Assembly: GCA_014155875.1 (NCBI GenBank)
Contig: JACEFZ010014455.1
Span: 62,001-126,000 of the forward strand
Length of the DNA stretch: 64,000 bases
Direction: 5' to 3'
Source of the DNA: Cepaea nemoralis
Lineage: Eukaryota; Mollusca; Gastropoda; Stylommatophora; Helicidae
A program made the translations under genes and the position numbers. Below are positions 43,696 through 55,264 of the stretch, piece by piece. The notes below the pieces were generated by a model. The model searched no databases, had not been told where the DNA came from, and worked only from the letters and a program-made list of their open reading frames with translations. Every line of letters begins with the position of its first letter. The stretch's first letter is position 1.

Positions 43696-44516
43696 AAAAA
43701 AAAATGCTATGTCATTTTTCCTCTCATAATTACTTACAACTGTAACCATATTTTTACGCACTACCACATAGCTCCAGGATTTACCCCATCATTAACCCTA
43801 AAAAAAAATCATAAATGCTACATAACGGGCACGCCCACCTGTCCGAACCCTACGTCGAACGTCGTGTGACTGATCCTATGGGATCAGTTCAACTAATAAG
43901 TTAATATTAGTCCCTACCTTGTCCTAATGACAAGTATGTCCTAGTTCTAGGACGAGGGTAATAATGACGTTTCCCAGTAACCATGTTAGTCGTAGTCGTT
44001 ACTTGGTGTCGTATGACAATATTAATGGGTAGGGTGCTTGTCTGTGATTCCACCTTAACTTTTTCCCGATATTTTCCTTTGGGGTTTGGATTGTCACTTG
44101 GTCATATTTAGCTCCTGTACTGATTCATAAGCATACAGCACAACATGACAATACCCTTCGGACCCAACATTTCTCATTAACTAATATAAATGCTAAATAA
44201 ATCAAATATAGTCATTCACAATTACAACTTTATACTCAAGTGTTTCTGAGTTCTTTCCAATCGGAAGTCCTTGTCTCTGTTAATAACTTTCATCCTTGCC
44301 TTGGCTCTGTTTTGAACACATATCAGATACAAATGTACCTTATTTATAATATTTAATCAAATAACCTATCTTAACATGTTGGTTATTGTTATCTTGACCC
44401 ACTAATAAGGCTTATAATACGTAATCAACTCAATATATATCTGAACTTTGAACTTAATACAACAAGAACTATAACTCTAATTCAACTCTAAATAATCAAC
44501 AAGAAAATCTGCCATT

Positions 44517-47500
44517 CTATAATCGACTCAGAATGTCAGCAAGATTATTATCTTTTCCAGGAATATGACAAATGTCAAATTCATAATCCTGTAATAGTAA
44601 TGACCATCTATGTATTCTAGAATTCTTTGGATGACCCGATTTGAAAATTTGTAGCGGTTTGTTATCCGAAAGAACTAGAAATTTCCTACCTAGTAAGTAT
44701 CTAGAGAACTTTTCAATACTTTCAATTAAAGCTAAAGCCTCTAGTTCAGTAACAGCATAATTTCTTTGAGTTTCAGATAGCTTTTTACTGAAATAAAGAA
44801 TAGGATGTAGTTTCTCCTCATGCAATTGAAGTAATACAGCTGAAATAGCATGTAAACTAGCATCCGTTTGTAAAACAAAATCTTTTGAAATATCAGGTAA
44901 TTTCAAAATAGGATATGTACTAAATAAAGTTTTTATTTGTTGTAATAACTTCTCGTGATCCTCTGTCCAAACTATCTTTGTTGGTTGACCTTTTTTTAAA
45001 AGTTCCGAGAATGTTGCTGTCATATGTGCAAAATTAGGGATAAACTTTTGATAATAATTAATCAACCCTAATACACTCCTAAGCTCCTTCTTGGATGTTG
45101 GAGGTTTGATATTAAGAATCTTTGTCACAACTAATGGATCTGTTTTCCTAAATCCGTTAGAGATTCTATGACCCAGAAATTGTATCTCAGTAAACCCTAT
45201 CTCAATTTTACTTGGTTTAGCTTTCAACCCATGTTCTTGTATTTTCTGGAAAACTTGTTTTAGAATTTTAACATGTGTGTCAATATCACAAGTATGAATA
45301 CAAATATCATCCATATACGATGCTACGTTGGTAATTCCATGAAGTAATCTTCTCATCATTCTCATGAATGTACTTGGTGCATTTTGTAAACCAAATGGAA
45401 GATATTCCCATTCATATAAACCTAACGGCGTGCTAAAAGCTGTAATATGCTTTGAATCTTCCTCCATCGGAATTTGCCAATATCCTTTTGTAAGGTCAAT
45501 TTTCGAAAATATTTTCGAGTTTGCTATGGTTTCAATTAACTCATCAATATTTGGGATAGGTTCTGCATCTAGTAAAGTTAATTCATTAACTTTCCTATAA
45601 TCAACGCATAAACGTAATGACCCATCTTTTTTCTTAACAATTACAACTGGTGAACAGTAATTTGAAATTGATTTTTTTATAATTCCAGTCTTATCTAGAT
45701 CTGAAATTTCTGCAGTAACTTTTTCCAAATAATGTATTGGAATAGGATATGGTTTCACTTTAACTGGGACATTTGATAATAAAGTTATTTTATGTTTAAT
45801 CAGTGATGTCTGCCCCGGTTTATCTGAAAAAATTGAACTATATTCCTTTATTGCAGTAATAAGCTTTTCTCTATCTTGTACTGATAAATCTTTACTTATC
45901 TGAATCGCTTGCCAATTACTGTCGCTATTAACTATAGGTGTTGGAATCTGTTGTTCTATAGCATCTTCTTGTTGCTCATTAATTACCCAACAAGCTGTTG
46001 CTATCCTATGAGGAATTTGTTGTGTCACTTGACCTGAGTTATCCTCACGTGGAATATATGGCTTCAACATATTAATATGAAAAATCTTATGTTTGCCATT
46101 CACATCAATACGATAATCAACATCGCTAATTTTCTTAATTACCTTAAATGGACCTTGCCATGAAGTAACCAGACAATCTCGAGGATCAGGTAATAATAAC
46201 CAAACCTCTTCTTCTTCTTTCAAGACTATTGTCTTGGCGTTCCTATTACCATACTGTCTGTATCTTTCTCCAGCTTTATCCAGTGCAGATTTTGCAATCT
46301 GACAAGCTGTGATAATTTTATCTCTTAACTGTGTTACTATTTCATATGCATCTCTTTTCGGATGATCATATGTTTTATTTGTGAGTAGGTCATTATATAT
46401 TAATAATGGACCTCGTGGATTTGCTCCATATACCAACTCGAATGGAGAAAACCCTGTACTAAATTGTGGTACCTCTCGGTATGCAAATAGTACCGCTGGT
46501 AATAAAATATCCCAATCTTTGGGCCTTTCCGCAGCAACTTTCGCCAGAGTTCGTTTAAGAACTCCGTTGTAGTTCTCATTCACACCATTTGTCATTGGGT
46601 GACAAGGTGAACTAAACACCTGTGGAATCCCAAGTATCTTCATTGCCTCTTGAGTAGCCGTTGATATAAACTGACTACCTCTATCTGATAATATGCAGCT
46701 AGGGAATCCTATTCTGCCAATAATTATCAACAATGAATCTAGAATGGATCTACTCGTGATACATTTTAAAGGAATAGCCTCCGACCAACGAGTACAAAAA
46801 TCAATCATAGTTAATATGAATCTATTTCCACGATCAGTAGTTGTATTTAACGGACCCACAATATCTATAGCTATTTTCTGAAATGGTCGTGATGCCAAAT
46901 CAGTTTTCTGAACATGTGCTTTGGGATGTTTGCCTTTTTGCGTGGTCATCTGACATAATGTACATGAACGTACATGTGTGGTAATGTCTTTGTTATATCC
47001 AGGCCAATAGAATTGCGTTAGCAATCTATTAGTGGTTTTAGCAATCCCCATATGACCAGCGAATGGAGAATCATGTGCTAATTTTAATGCCTCAGTACGA
47101 TATTTCGATGGAAGTACTGTCTGAAAATAACGTGATGTACCTCTATCATATCGTCTCGATAAAATATTATTGTCTAGGAAAAATTTCCAATTACCTCTTT
47201 TACCTTGTTTTATTGGTTCAGTCAGTTTCTTAAAACAAGATTTTAGAGTTGGGTATTGTTTTTGATCTTCTGGTAAATCAGTCACTAGTCTGAAATTATT
47301 TTCTAATTTGTTACTGTCTTTATCCCTTTTGTCTTGAGCTCTTGTAATTGCATTAGCTCTTGCATGATCAATTTCCCATTGCTTTGCTTCATCATGCATT
47401 AATTGTTTCGCATCTGGTATGTTACCAATCAGTAATCCGGCACATGGATTTGGTAATACGGCTGCATTTATTGTGCCTTCGTAATATGGAGACATAATTG

Positions 47501-49229
47501 TAATCGTGGCAATCTTATATCTTTCTATTGTGCCACCGAATGTTCTGCACTCTACAGTTTCGCCTGTATAATCTTCTTCTTTTATCAGCTTTCGATCTAC
47601 TCCGACAATCGAAGCTCCCGAATCACGAATGCAAGTAGTGGGTTCACCATTTACCCATGCTTGATGGATTTTTAGTTTGCCATTTTGTATGCTAACGGCA
47701 TTAGCTTCATGAATTGTTTCTATACATTCATTACTAATATTGTCAGTTATACCTTTATTTAACTTGTCAGTCTGATCATCATACTGTTGTATGATAGCTG
47801 CGTGTGTCTCTTCTAAATCGTCTGAGTCACTACTGGAGTATATGTATGCTGTACTAGCTTCCTTCCAGGAATTTCTCATCGGACAAGACCTACTAGTGTG
47901 TCCGTACGCCCTACATGAGAAACATTTTATACTTCTTTTAAAAGAGTCATACTTATTTCTCTTCTTCGCCGTAATATCTTTTAGATATGCGGAATAACCT
48001 GGATGTTTATCACACATCTCTAAGTTTCCATGCGATAATCTACAATATTGGCATCTGGTGAATTGGCCTTTTCTTGGTCTTTCACCTTCTCTATTGTAAG
48101 GACTATTTCTATTGCTACCACTACTAAACTTTCTAAACTTACTGTTTCCTCTTTGAAATTTTGCACTTGCTCCTATCACTAATTCAGGTTGTGTACAGTT
48201 AGCAAAAATATCCCTATGTGCATTGAAATAAGATTCACCCTTAGTTTCCATCTCACTTAAACTTTTACATTTGTTTTCCATAAGAAATACTGACATAGGT
48301 TCTGGTATTGCAGATAACATTCTATCTCTGATAATTAAGTCTCTCACTTTCTCATAACTATCATTAATATCCGCAGCCTTACACCACTTATCAAAACTAG
48401 AAGACATTTCCGAAGCGAAATCCAGGAATGTTTGATTCGATTTCGGTGTAAGTGTTTTAAACTTAGTTCGTAAACCAGATTCATCCAAAGAAAAATGTGA
48501 TAGCACACGATCGCGCATATATTTGTAGTTCGTACTTAAATCCTCAGGAATTAACTCAATCACTTTCAACGGCTCTAACGCGAGGTGACGGTGAAACAGA
48601 ATTGGTACGTCCTTCTCCGGAACTTTGTAGTGCTTTACTAGCACTTCGAAATTCGTTATCCAAGAACTAACCGAATCACCTTGTTGAAAATTCCTGAATA
48701 AACCCTGGTACTTTTTCACAGGATCGTTCTGCTTAGCCAGAATTTTCTCTCGTTCGATTTCAGCTCCACGTTCCATCTCAAGCGTCTTCACCCTTAGGTT
48801 ACCTTCAACCTCCTTGTCCCTCCAGAGTGTTTCTGTAGCAAGTCTTTCCCTATCAAAAGCCAATTGTTTCTCTTTAAGTTCTGCTTCAGCAACAATTTGT
48901 TTCATCTTCAAATCTGCCTCTGTAGTCATCTGTTTCTCCTTTATTTGCATCTCTATCATTAACTTCTCTTTTTCCGCATTTAATTCTTTTTCTTTAGACT
49001 CCATTCGTTCACGTTCCAAAATTATCTCACTTTGTCTGATCGCCATCTCTTTTTCTTTCAGTTCTCTCTCAAGTTGTTTCGCTTGCTTTTCTGATGCCAG
49101 TCTTTCCTGTCTTTCCTCCTTGTCACGTTTCTGTTGTTCACTGAACTCAAGCTTTGCCCAATTTCGAAGCTCAGCACCAGTTAGACCAGACTTCTCGCCC
49201 ATTTCAAAGAAATATTGCAGCGTAGACAT
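44517..49229 (-). CDS. Gag-pol polyprotein, Gmr1-like (Gag, protease, integrase, RT, RNase H)
   Basis: The frame is open for 1597 codons from 49310. I prefer the Met at 49229 (MSTLQYFFEMGEKSGLTG), giving 1570 residues. Numbering from 49310: charged coiled coil 57-192; SCAN-like capsid region about 200-365; CCHC knuckle 463-476 (CFSCRAYGHTSRSC) after another Cys/His cluster at 420-434; aspartic protease DSGA at 563-566; integrase zinc site H746, H753, C783, C786; integrase catalytic D816, D876, E912 (35 residues between the last two); GPY/F-like module WQGPFKV at 1051; reverse transcriptase with LCVDYRKVN and YMDD at 1332-1335; RNase H D1483, E1522, D1549. No stop or frameshift: all catalytic residues are present, so it may encode active enzymes. 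No envelope-like frame is visible. Confidence 0.93.
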   Translation of the reverse strand: MSTLQYFFEMGEKSGLTGAELRNWAKLEFSEQQKRDKEERQERLASEKQAKQLERELKEKEMAIRQSEIILERERMESKEKELNAEKEKLMIEMQIKEKQMTTEADLKMKQIVAEAELKEKQLAFDRERLATETLWRDKEVEGNLRVKTLEMERGAEIEREKILAKQNDPVKKYQGLFRNFQQGDSVSSWITNFEVLVKHYKVPEKDVPILFHRHLALEPLKVIELIPEDLSTNYKYMRDRVLSHFSLDESGLRTKFKTLTPKSNQTFLDFASEMSSSFDKWCKAADINDSYEKVRDLIIRDRMLSAIPEPMSVFLMENKCKSLSEMETKGESYFNAHRDIFANCTQPELVIGASAKFQRGNSKFRKFSSGSNRNSPYNREGERPRKGQFTRCQYCRLSHGNLEMCDKHPGYSAYLKDITAKKRNKYDSFKRSIKCFSCRAYGHTSRSCPMRNSWKEASTAYIYSSSDSDDLEETHAAIIQQYDDQTDKLNKGITDNISNECIETIHEANAVSIQNGKLKIHQAWVNGEPTTCIRDSGASIVGVDRKLIKEEDYTGETVECRTFGGTIERYKIATITIMSPYYEGTINAAVLPNPCAGLLIGNIPDAKQLMHDEAKQWEIDHARANAITRAQDKRDKDSNKLENNFRLVTDLPEDQKQYPTLKSCFKKLTEPIKQGKRGNWKFFLDNNILSRRYDRGTSRYFQTVLPSKYRTEALKLAHDSPFAGHMGIAKTTNRLLTQFYWPGYNKDITTHVRSCTLCQMTTQKGKHPKAHVQKTDLASRPFQKIAIDIVGPLNTTTDRGNRFILTMIDFCTRWSEAIPLKCITSRSILDSLLIIIGRIGFPSCILSDRGSQFISTATQEAMKILGIPQVFSSPCHPMTNGVNENYNGVLKRTLAKVAAERPKDWDILLPAVLFAYREVPQFSTGFSPFELVYGANPRGPLLIYNDLLTNKTYDHPKRDAYEIVTQLRDKIITACQIAKSALDKAGERYRQYGNRNAKTIVLKEEEEVWLLLPDPRDCLVTSWQGPFKVIKKISDVDYRIDVNGKHKIFHINMLKPYIPREDNSGQVTQQIPHRIATACWVINEQQEDAIEQQIPTPIVNSDSNWQAIQISKDLSVQDREKLITAIKEYSSIFSDKPGQTSLIKHKITLLSNVPVKVKPYPIPIHYLEKVTAEISDLDKTGIIKKSISNYCSPVVIVKKKDGSLRLCVDYRKVNELTLLDAEPIPNIDELIETIANSKIFSKIDLTKGYWQIPMEEDSKHITAFSTPLGLYEWEYLPFGLQNAPSTFMRMMRRLLHGITNVASYMDDICIHTCDIDTHVKILKQVFQKIQEHGLKAKPSKIEIGFTEIQFLGHRISNGFRKTDPLVVTKILNIKPPTSKKELRSVLGLINYYQKFIPNFAHMTATFSELLKKGQPTKIVWTEDHEKLLQQIKTLFSTYPILKLPDISKDFVLQTDASLHAISAVLLQLHEEKLHPILYFSKKLSETQRNYAVTELEALALIESIEKFSRYLLGRKFLVLSDNKPLQIFKSGHPKNSRIHRWSLLLQDYEFDICHIPGKDNNLADILSRL

Positions 49230-51694
49230 CTTGTCTTCTTTTCCTACCTGTAAAATTCTATCTGGCTGAAATAAATATAGTAGTAGGTAAGAGAAGAAAA
49301 GAATCGACAATAATTGTGATATTGTCTCAACTCACTATCACTTAGATAGTAAGGTAAATCTCGTATCACCGTTGAGAAAATATAGACTCAATTAAATTTG
49401 TAGTGTAAATTCACACACCACCAAAAAAAAAAATCAATCAAATTTCTCTATAATGATCGAAATAAATATAACTAGAGAAATAAATATGAATAAATATATC
49501 CAATACACAATATATATACAACGCAAGACAACTAATAATTATAAAAGACGAATGACGAGTGACGCGAATACATCTTACTGTTCACAAACAATAACAATTT
49601 TTTTTAAACGGATAATGCTCCTACTATACTACTAACGTACAGACAAGACAATAGTATTATGGCGACTATCAACACACAAATCACTTCATGAACCAATCAA
49701 CCCTTCCAACCACCCACAAAATAAAATAAATAGCCTTATTATGAGTCAACATAACATCAATCAACAATGAACAAAATTACTGGCCTTTTCCGGTTCTCGT
49801 GTCCGTAAATATAATGCTCGATAATTTACATCCTATATGTTAACCACGATCTGCCAAGGGAAGGAATTGTATATGGAAGTAGACCGCTCCTTGCTTGTAC
49901 GAAAGTACAATGAATTTGTACTTACACCCGAACCAACGCGGTTAGTAACCAATCTCTGAGAAACTTGATTGGCTTGGGTGTTTTCGACGATACTTGAGTT
50001 ATAGCAGCTGAATGCTGTGGGTACTGGAACGCTTAATGTCCACAATGGAGTATAGCGTCGTAAAGTTTAGCGTGAAGACGAATGGTATCACGCCCAGTAA
50101 GAACAATGTCACTCCGTATAACGTTCCGATGTGTAACCGCTGAAGTGTAAAGTGAGTAGCCTCCTGACGTGTGTAGTGTATCCGTGTACAGTCAATCAGT
50201 GTCCAGTGTTGATGTAGAAACGTCCGACATTCCATGTAACAGATTTATATGCGTTAATGTTGCCAGAGAGGTGTCCATCACGGTACCGTACAAAGAATGA
50301 AGTGTTATTTCTATGTCCGTCAATGAGAGTAATGGTGTAACTCACTTGGTACAGCGGTGCAACGTGTCACATTCATAAGTGTCTCTATATGTTCCTGAAA
50401 AAGGTATCATCATACTGGCCTTGTGCAATCGTTGTGTTGACTCCTTTGGTCCAGTATGACGTGTGGAAAAAAAAGGTTGAGGTTGTGTTCAAACGTTACT
50501 GTTGTCCGTAGATGTCGACGTAATGAGTTAATGTTCGGTCCCGACTGACCAAGTTGAATTCTTCAAATATAACGAAATCCTCTGTGAAATAGTATGTCCT
50601 AGTATCCGTGTGCAATAATGTCCTGTATGTGAATAATGTTTATGTACTGTCCTCTATTACTTAAGTAGTGTCGTTGAGTCCAACATAATATTCGTGGATT
50701 CCATATGAACAGCGTTGGCATCCCATGTCTTCACTTAATTTAGTGACTTGATTATGGGTAAATATAAATCGTAAACTCTTCAAATCGTGTGTGGTATTCT
50801 GTGTTGATGCATCTGGCGTTGCCCCAATGTCCTGGCTTCTGAGTATCTATACGTGGCGTTGTCTAAATAGCCTGGTATCAGAGTGGTAGTGTAGGACTCG
50901 ATGCACTAAGTCCCGACGTAATATTGACATTTGACATCACGTACGTTAAAATGTTAAGTAATTAATCTCTATAATGTCTTCATAGACGTAATGAATGTTC
51001 CTTGTGCCGATAGTGTAAATTTGACAAAGTGTCGGCAGCCAATAACATTATGTAGATATCCTTTTCCTCGCCAAGTGTATGTTGGCTGTATTATATTAAT
51101 GTTCAAGAGTTGTGCAATGTGCTGTGTAGACTACGTCTAATTCCAAAACATGTCCTATGTAATCAACTGGTACTCGCACGTGTAGTATGTCTACTGATAG
51201 CGGACATCGAACTGATAACGTGTTACATTGTCGTATAGCTTTGTGAAATAGCACCAGTTTACTTTCTTACCTTGTGTGTAAGAAACGACATTTGATTTGA
51301 ATAATCAATCATTAATATTACATGGTTGCAGTCAGCAACTGTTGTTTGCGCCAGCTGTAAGTTCTGTCTTCTGTTACGTTTAAAATGGTGCGCGTCGTTC
51401 GTACTATTCGTGCACTTCAACTTGACGTGCAATTGTCATCATTGCAAAAGCGGTAGTCATTCTTTTCTCATTAATAATCTGTAATACTGTCTTACTCTCC
51501 GTGTAACAATAATATGCTATGTTTCGTTTTCTGGCGACGTCAGACAGCTTATATAAAATCGGGCGCCATATTGGTGCATTGTACATAGTCCTGATGCAAC
51601 ATCGTGCTTAGGAATATATCATCGTGGCGTGCATTTTATGTTTATTACTGATCTGGCGGGAATCAATCATCGTTTATTTATATTATCATCGTTT
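49230..51694 (-). other. Long 5' leader of the LTR element
   Basis: About 2.4 kb between primer site and gag, with only small frames (at most 78 codons) and no domain. CAGATAGAATTTTACAG next to GTAGGAAAAG just before the gag ATG looks like a splice acceptor, so part of the leader could be an intron. Confidence 0.5.
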
Positions 51695-51713
51695 CCTCGG
51701 ATCGAAGTCCCCA
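51695..51713 (-). promoter_or_regulatory. Primer-binding site
   Basis: Two bases inside the 5' LTR, the minus strand reads TGGGGACTTCGATCCGAGG. It begins TGG, as expected for pairing to a tRNA 3' CCA end. I cannot assign the tRNA. Confidence 0.6.
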
Positions 51714-51715
51714 CG

Positions 51716-52306
51716 TGTCTCGACGTGCATTCAACCGCCGAAGCATTAAAACTCAAACTTGAATGAATTTATATAACAAAAGTCGCTCACCTGGAAGACT
51801 GATATAATTTTGAGATAAATCCTTTTATTTCGGATCTGCTCTCTTTTTAGACAAAATGAACACAACCCTGCTGTATAATATAACGTGCCCCTGACACGGG
51901 GACGGGACGTTATATATGTTAATACAAACTTGGCCGTTCATCTAATTCCATAATTACCCAATCTCCTAAAGCATATTGCAGCTAATGTCCAAAAATAACT
52001 CGTTAACTCGTTGTCTATACTTGATATATGTCGCGGTCCTGAGTATGATAAGAATGCTATATAAACAAGCGATATCCCTTCCTCAGTCACAATGCCTTGC
52101 CCTAGATGATCAAACCTTTTGCTCACGGAGCTTTCAGGGAAAAATACACACAGCCGTCTTGATCTCCTTTCTCGAAGTCACCTTCTGCTGTCCCTGACGA
52201 TGATTACGTTGTCCTAAGTTTCTAGTCGTCAAGTCATTCTATTGTTAGACTGGGAATCTCCTAATTCACATTAGGTGGTGCGTGTGGGCGTGACCACTAT
52301 GTGGCA
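51716..52306 (-). repeat. 5' LTR (591 bp)
   Basis: Near-identical to the 3' LTR. Differences include one extra T in a T run at about 51843 and about a dozen substitutions by eye, so the insertion is neither brand new nor ancient. Confidence 0.95.
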
Positions 52307-52311
52307 GTAGG

Positions 52312-52609
52312 TTAGGGGTGGGAGGGGATGTGTGGGCGCGGGATGTGTGGGTGGGCGAGATTGTGTGGTGGGTGATATGTGTGCAAGTGGGGGATGTGTG
52401 GGTTGGTTCGGGTTTTGTGTGTGGGTAAGTGCAGGATATGTGAGTTGGCGGTAATATGTGTGTGTGTGTGTGTGTGTGTGTGGGTGTTGGAAATGTGGTT
52501 GGGGGATGTGTGTTTGGCTGAGTGTTTGGGGGTGTGTGGGTGGGTGGTGGAGGTTACGTGGTTGGGTGAGTGTTGGTAGGTTATGGGATGGGTTGAGGAT
52601 GTGTGTGTG

Positions 52610-52641
<32 letters not shown>

Positions 52642-52879
52642 GGTATGGATGGGTGCTTGCATGCATGTGTGTCTGGGTGTGTGGGTGGGTGGGGGATGTG
52701 TGGTTGGTGGGAGATGTGTGTGTGGGTAGGGAGATGATGTATGTGGGGTGTGTTTGGGATGTGTTGGTTGGGGGATGCGTGGATGGATGGGGTCATGTAT
52801 GTGCCTGTGGGTATGTGTGTGGTTGGGCGGTGGATGTGTGTGTGGGGGACACGCGGATAGATAGATGGGTGGGTGGGTG
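52312..52879. repeat. GTGTGG-type satellite, right of the LTR element
   Basis: Continuation of 42056-43086: GGGATGTGTGGGTGGGCG-like units with (GT)n at 52457-52481 and 52600-52640. Confidence 0.92.
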
Positions 52880-53083
52880 GGGGATTTGTCTCATAACATG
52901 GTAACATGCATTGTTTATGCTTACAACATTCATTTGACAATGTTTTTTTCCATATGTGAATGCATTATGCACTGATGAACGAAAGATGAGTGATTGGAAG
53001 GGCCGAATGTAAGACGGGCCTGCGTGCCCAATTTGTTACCCTTCGAAAATAAAGTTTGTTCGTTCGTTCGTTCGTTCAACACC
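52880..53083 (+). mobile_element. GTTC-tailed retroposon end (satellite-linked copy 1)
   Basis: CATTGTTTATGCTTACAACA, TTCATTTGACAATGTTTTTT, GAACGAAAGATGAGTGATTG, GAAGGGCCGAATGTAAGACG and CCCTTCGAAAATAAAG, then (GTTC)n. Two others, at 58385 and 61135, also follow GTGTGG satellite. Confidence 0.85.
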
Positions 53084-54415
53084 CTTAGGCCATGGTATGC
53101 CAGGATAGGTATCCCCATGTGTCCAAATATCAATTTTATACCAGCAAAGCCCTAGAGCAACGCCCCAGAAGAAGAACCGTATTTTAACAAGTGTTAACAC
53201 CAAGGGGGTTGATTACAACATATGTTCCACTGGATAATTAATGTGGATGGAAGAGAGTTTTATCATTGTTCGTTACGGATTTATCTGCATCACTGAAGAA
53301 TTTGTCGGTACTACTGAGGAATGTATATCTACCCGTTATTCAGAGATTGGTACCAGCCCTGTCCATAGTCTACAGCTAATTGTGTAGAGAGAGAGCTCCA
53401 GTGATATCCCCAATTATGGGGGATGGCCTTATTGACATGAGACTGGTCGTACTGAAGTGATTTGCTGATGATAGTTGAGTATTTTTCTGATCCTTTGAAC
53501 CAGAGCAGCTAGACGGCTGTTATTATTTCCATTTCCCACAATGAATTTGGGAACTACATTCTGCCTAGTCTGAAGAGGAACTCCTACTTTTTGACTGAGC
53601 CCTGACCCCCAGCTTCACCGGGTCATACAGCAGACTCATATGTCAGATCACGATTAAGTCCACCCAGTATCACTGTGGGAGTAAATAACAGGGTTGAGCC
53701 AGGATTGTTGACAGTACTGCTTAGTTTACATAAACCAGATCATTATCACATGGGATTTGATACAGAAGAAGAAGTGTTTCCCAGTGCTATTTGGGAGAAT
53801 ATTTAATTATGATCAAACTCTATGGTGATATGAACATATGGGGCTGTTATCGTCATCAAGCAGATGAGTTCGAAGATTTATTGAGTTAACGATTTGTGAT
53901 TTGTTGGTTGATTTTATGTTGGGGGAAATCATATAACATTGTATACTGATTTGTCATCCATGTGTTGGAACTATTGGTTGGGTAATTGATATCCACAGGC
54001 CAAACATGGAATTTTCTTGAGACCTAACACTTGTCTCAATATATTGTTGTGTTGAAACCTGGAGTTGGTGTTGATAAATTGTGGACGTTTTGTTCAATAG
54101 TTGTTGTTGTTCACATTTGTTATGTAATACTGTGTTACAGTTGGGTTGTGATCTTAGGTAGGAGGCATCCATACACAACGACACAATTTTGTATTGTAGT
54201 GAGTTTATTTTTTCCTCTAGTGTCTTTGGTAGATTTCCCTGATTATCTCGCCTTTCAAGGGAGGCCTTTTTCTTAATAAATTTCGTGTAGGACTTGAATA
54301 TTTTCTATCTTGGTCTTCGCGGTGGGGGTTCGGAGCCATTCAATGGCCTCCCCAAGAAGGTTGATTACAACTGCCAACCTATGCCATCCGGGATTCCCTA
54401 GACATTGCCCAATAT
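53084..54415. other. Unassigned sequence
   Basis: The longest stretch without a recognisable repeat. Frames are short (76 and 81 codons) and lack domains. Regulatory content cannot be judged from sequence alone. Confidence 0.4.
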
Positions 54416-55264
54416 TATATTTTCCACCTCACAGTCACCAAGCTCTCCAAGTCATTTCTTCTCATAACATGCCCACAAATTTTTGACTGTCTACCTCTAA
54501 TGACTCTTATCAGTTTAAGATCTTCATTTGTTTCTTGAAGGACTTGTTCATTGGTTTTTCTGTCTATCTTTGCATTTTCCCCAGAAATCACATTTCCACA
54601 GCCATCAGAGGGTTTTTCAGCTTGACTGCTCATTGTCCACGCTTCACATCCATACAAAAGTACAGGTTCTATGTAGCACTTCAACACTAGTTTCAATTGA
54701 CATCTTTTTATTGGTCAGTATGTATTTTATCTTGCAAGCGACGCAGAGGTGTTTCCAAGGCACCAGCGTCGGGTTATATACTAGCCAAGACCTATTGACG
54801 CGTCCTCGTCGAGCGTCCTGGGCAACAGATTCCTTCGGGGTTCTGGCTGAAGTCAATAGGATCGCCGATTCCTCCGAAGTCGGAGAGTGTCTGCCTGTAC
54901 GGCGAAGAACCACCAGTCTGCACACCAATAAGTCAGACATGGGTCAACGGATACTCACGCAAACCTCAGGTCCTGTATGACATCACACTGATGTTGGACA
55001 ACAGGATGCCTTCATCCGACATACAGGACTTCGCGTTGGAGCTCAAGCCAACGAACACAAGCAAGCAAGCAAGTAGTTATCTTGCAAAAGGCTACCTTCG
55101 CAATGGCAATTTTTGTTCGAATCTCTTCAAGGCATCTCCCATCAGATGTTATGACTGTTCCGAGATAACTGTACCGATTCATTTGCTTAAAAATATGCCC
55201 ATTTACTCGTATATCACATTGTGGTATTTCCTTCTCCCCAGTGACGACCATAATATGTGTTAGT
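54416..55264 (-). pseudogene. LINE family A fragment split by a retroposon
   Basis: Minus frames give RCYIEP/LKCYIEPVLLYGCEAWT, TNEQVLQETNEDLKLIR and SKICGHVMRRNDLESL (54415-54735), and upstream NGHIFKQMNRYSYLGTVITS with DGRCLEEIRTKIAIAKVAF (55077-55251). The two parts join once the 339 bp insertion and one 11 bp duplication are removed. Confidence 0.8.
54738..55076 (+). mobile_element. 339 bp SINE-like retroposon, (AAGC)n-tailed (copy 2)
   Basis: Flanked by perfect TTATCTTGCAA at 54727-54737 and 55077-55087. Homologous throughout to 28965-29297 in the opposite orientation. It ends AACACAAGCAAGCAAGCAAG. It preserves the 59-codon frame with mostly single-residue differences from copy 1. Confidence 0.92.

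Larger units (their letters stand above)
43092..52306 (-). mobile_element. Complete LTR retrotransposon with Gmr1-type domain order, 9.2 kb
   Basis: Bounded by the 5 bp duplication GTAGG (43087-43091 and 52307-52311) and two TG...CA LTRs of 590 and 591 bp that differ at roughly a dozen positions by eye. It is transcribed on the minus strand, so the right LTR is 5'. Between are a tRNA-primer-like site, a long leader of about 2.4 kb, one gag-pol frame, an 835 bp 3' region and a purine tract. In pol, integrase comes before reverse transcriptase: a Ty1/copia-like order in a Ty3/gypsy-like element, known for the Gmr1 clade. Confidence 0.93.

Noticed and set aside
44517..49310. Interpretation as a Ty1/copia or BEL element
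   Set aside because: Integrase precedes RT as in copia, but the RT (LCVDYRKVN, YMDD), GPY/F-like module and SCAN-like capsid are gypsy-type, matching Gmr1.
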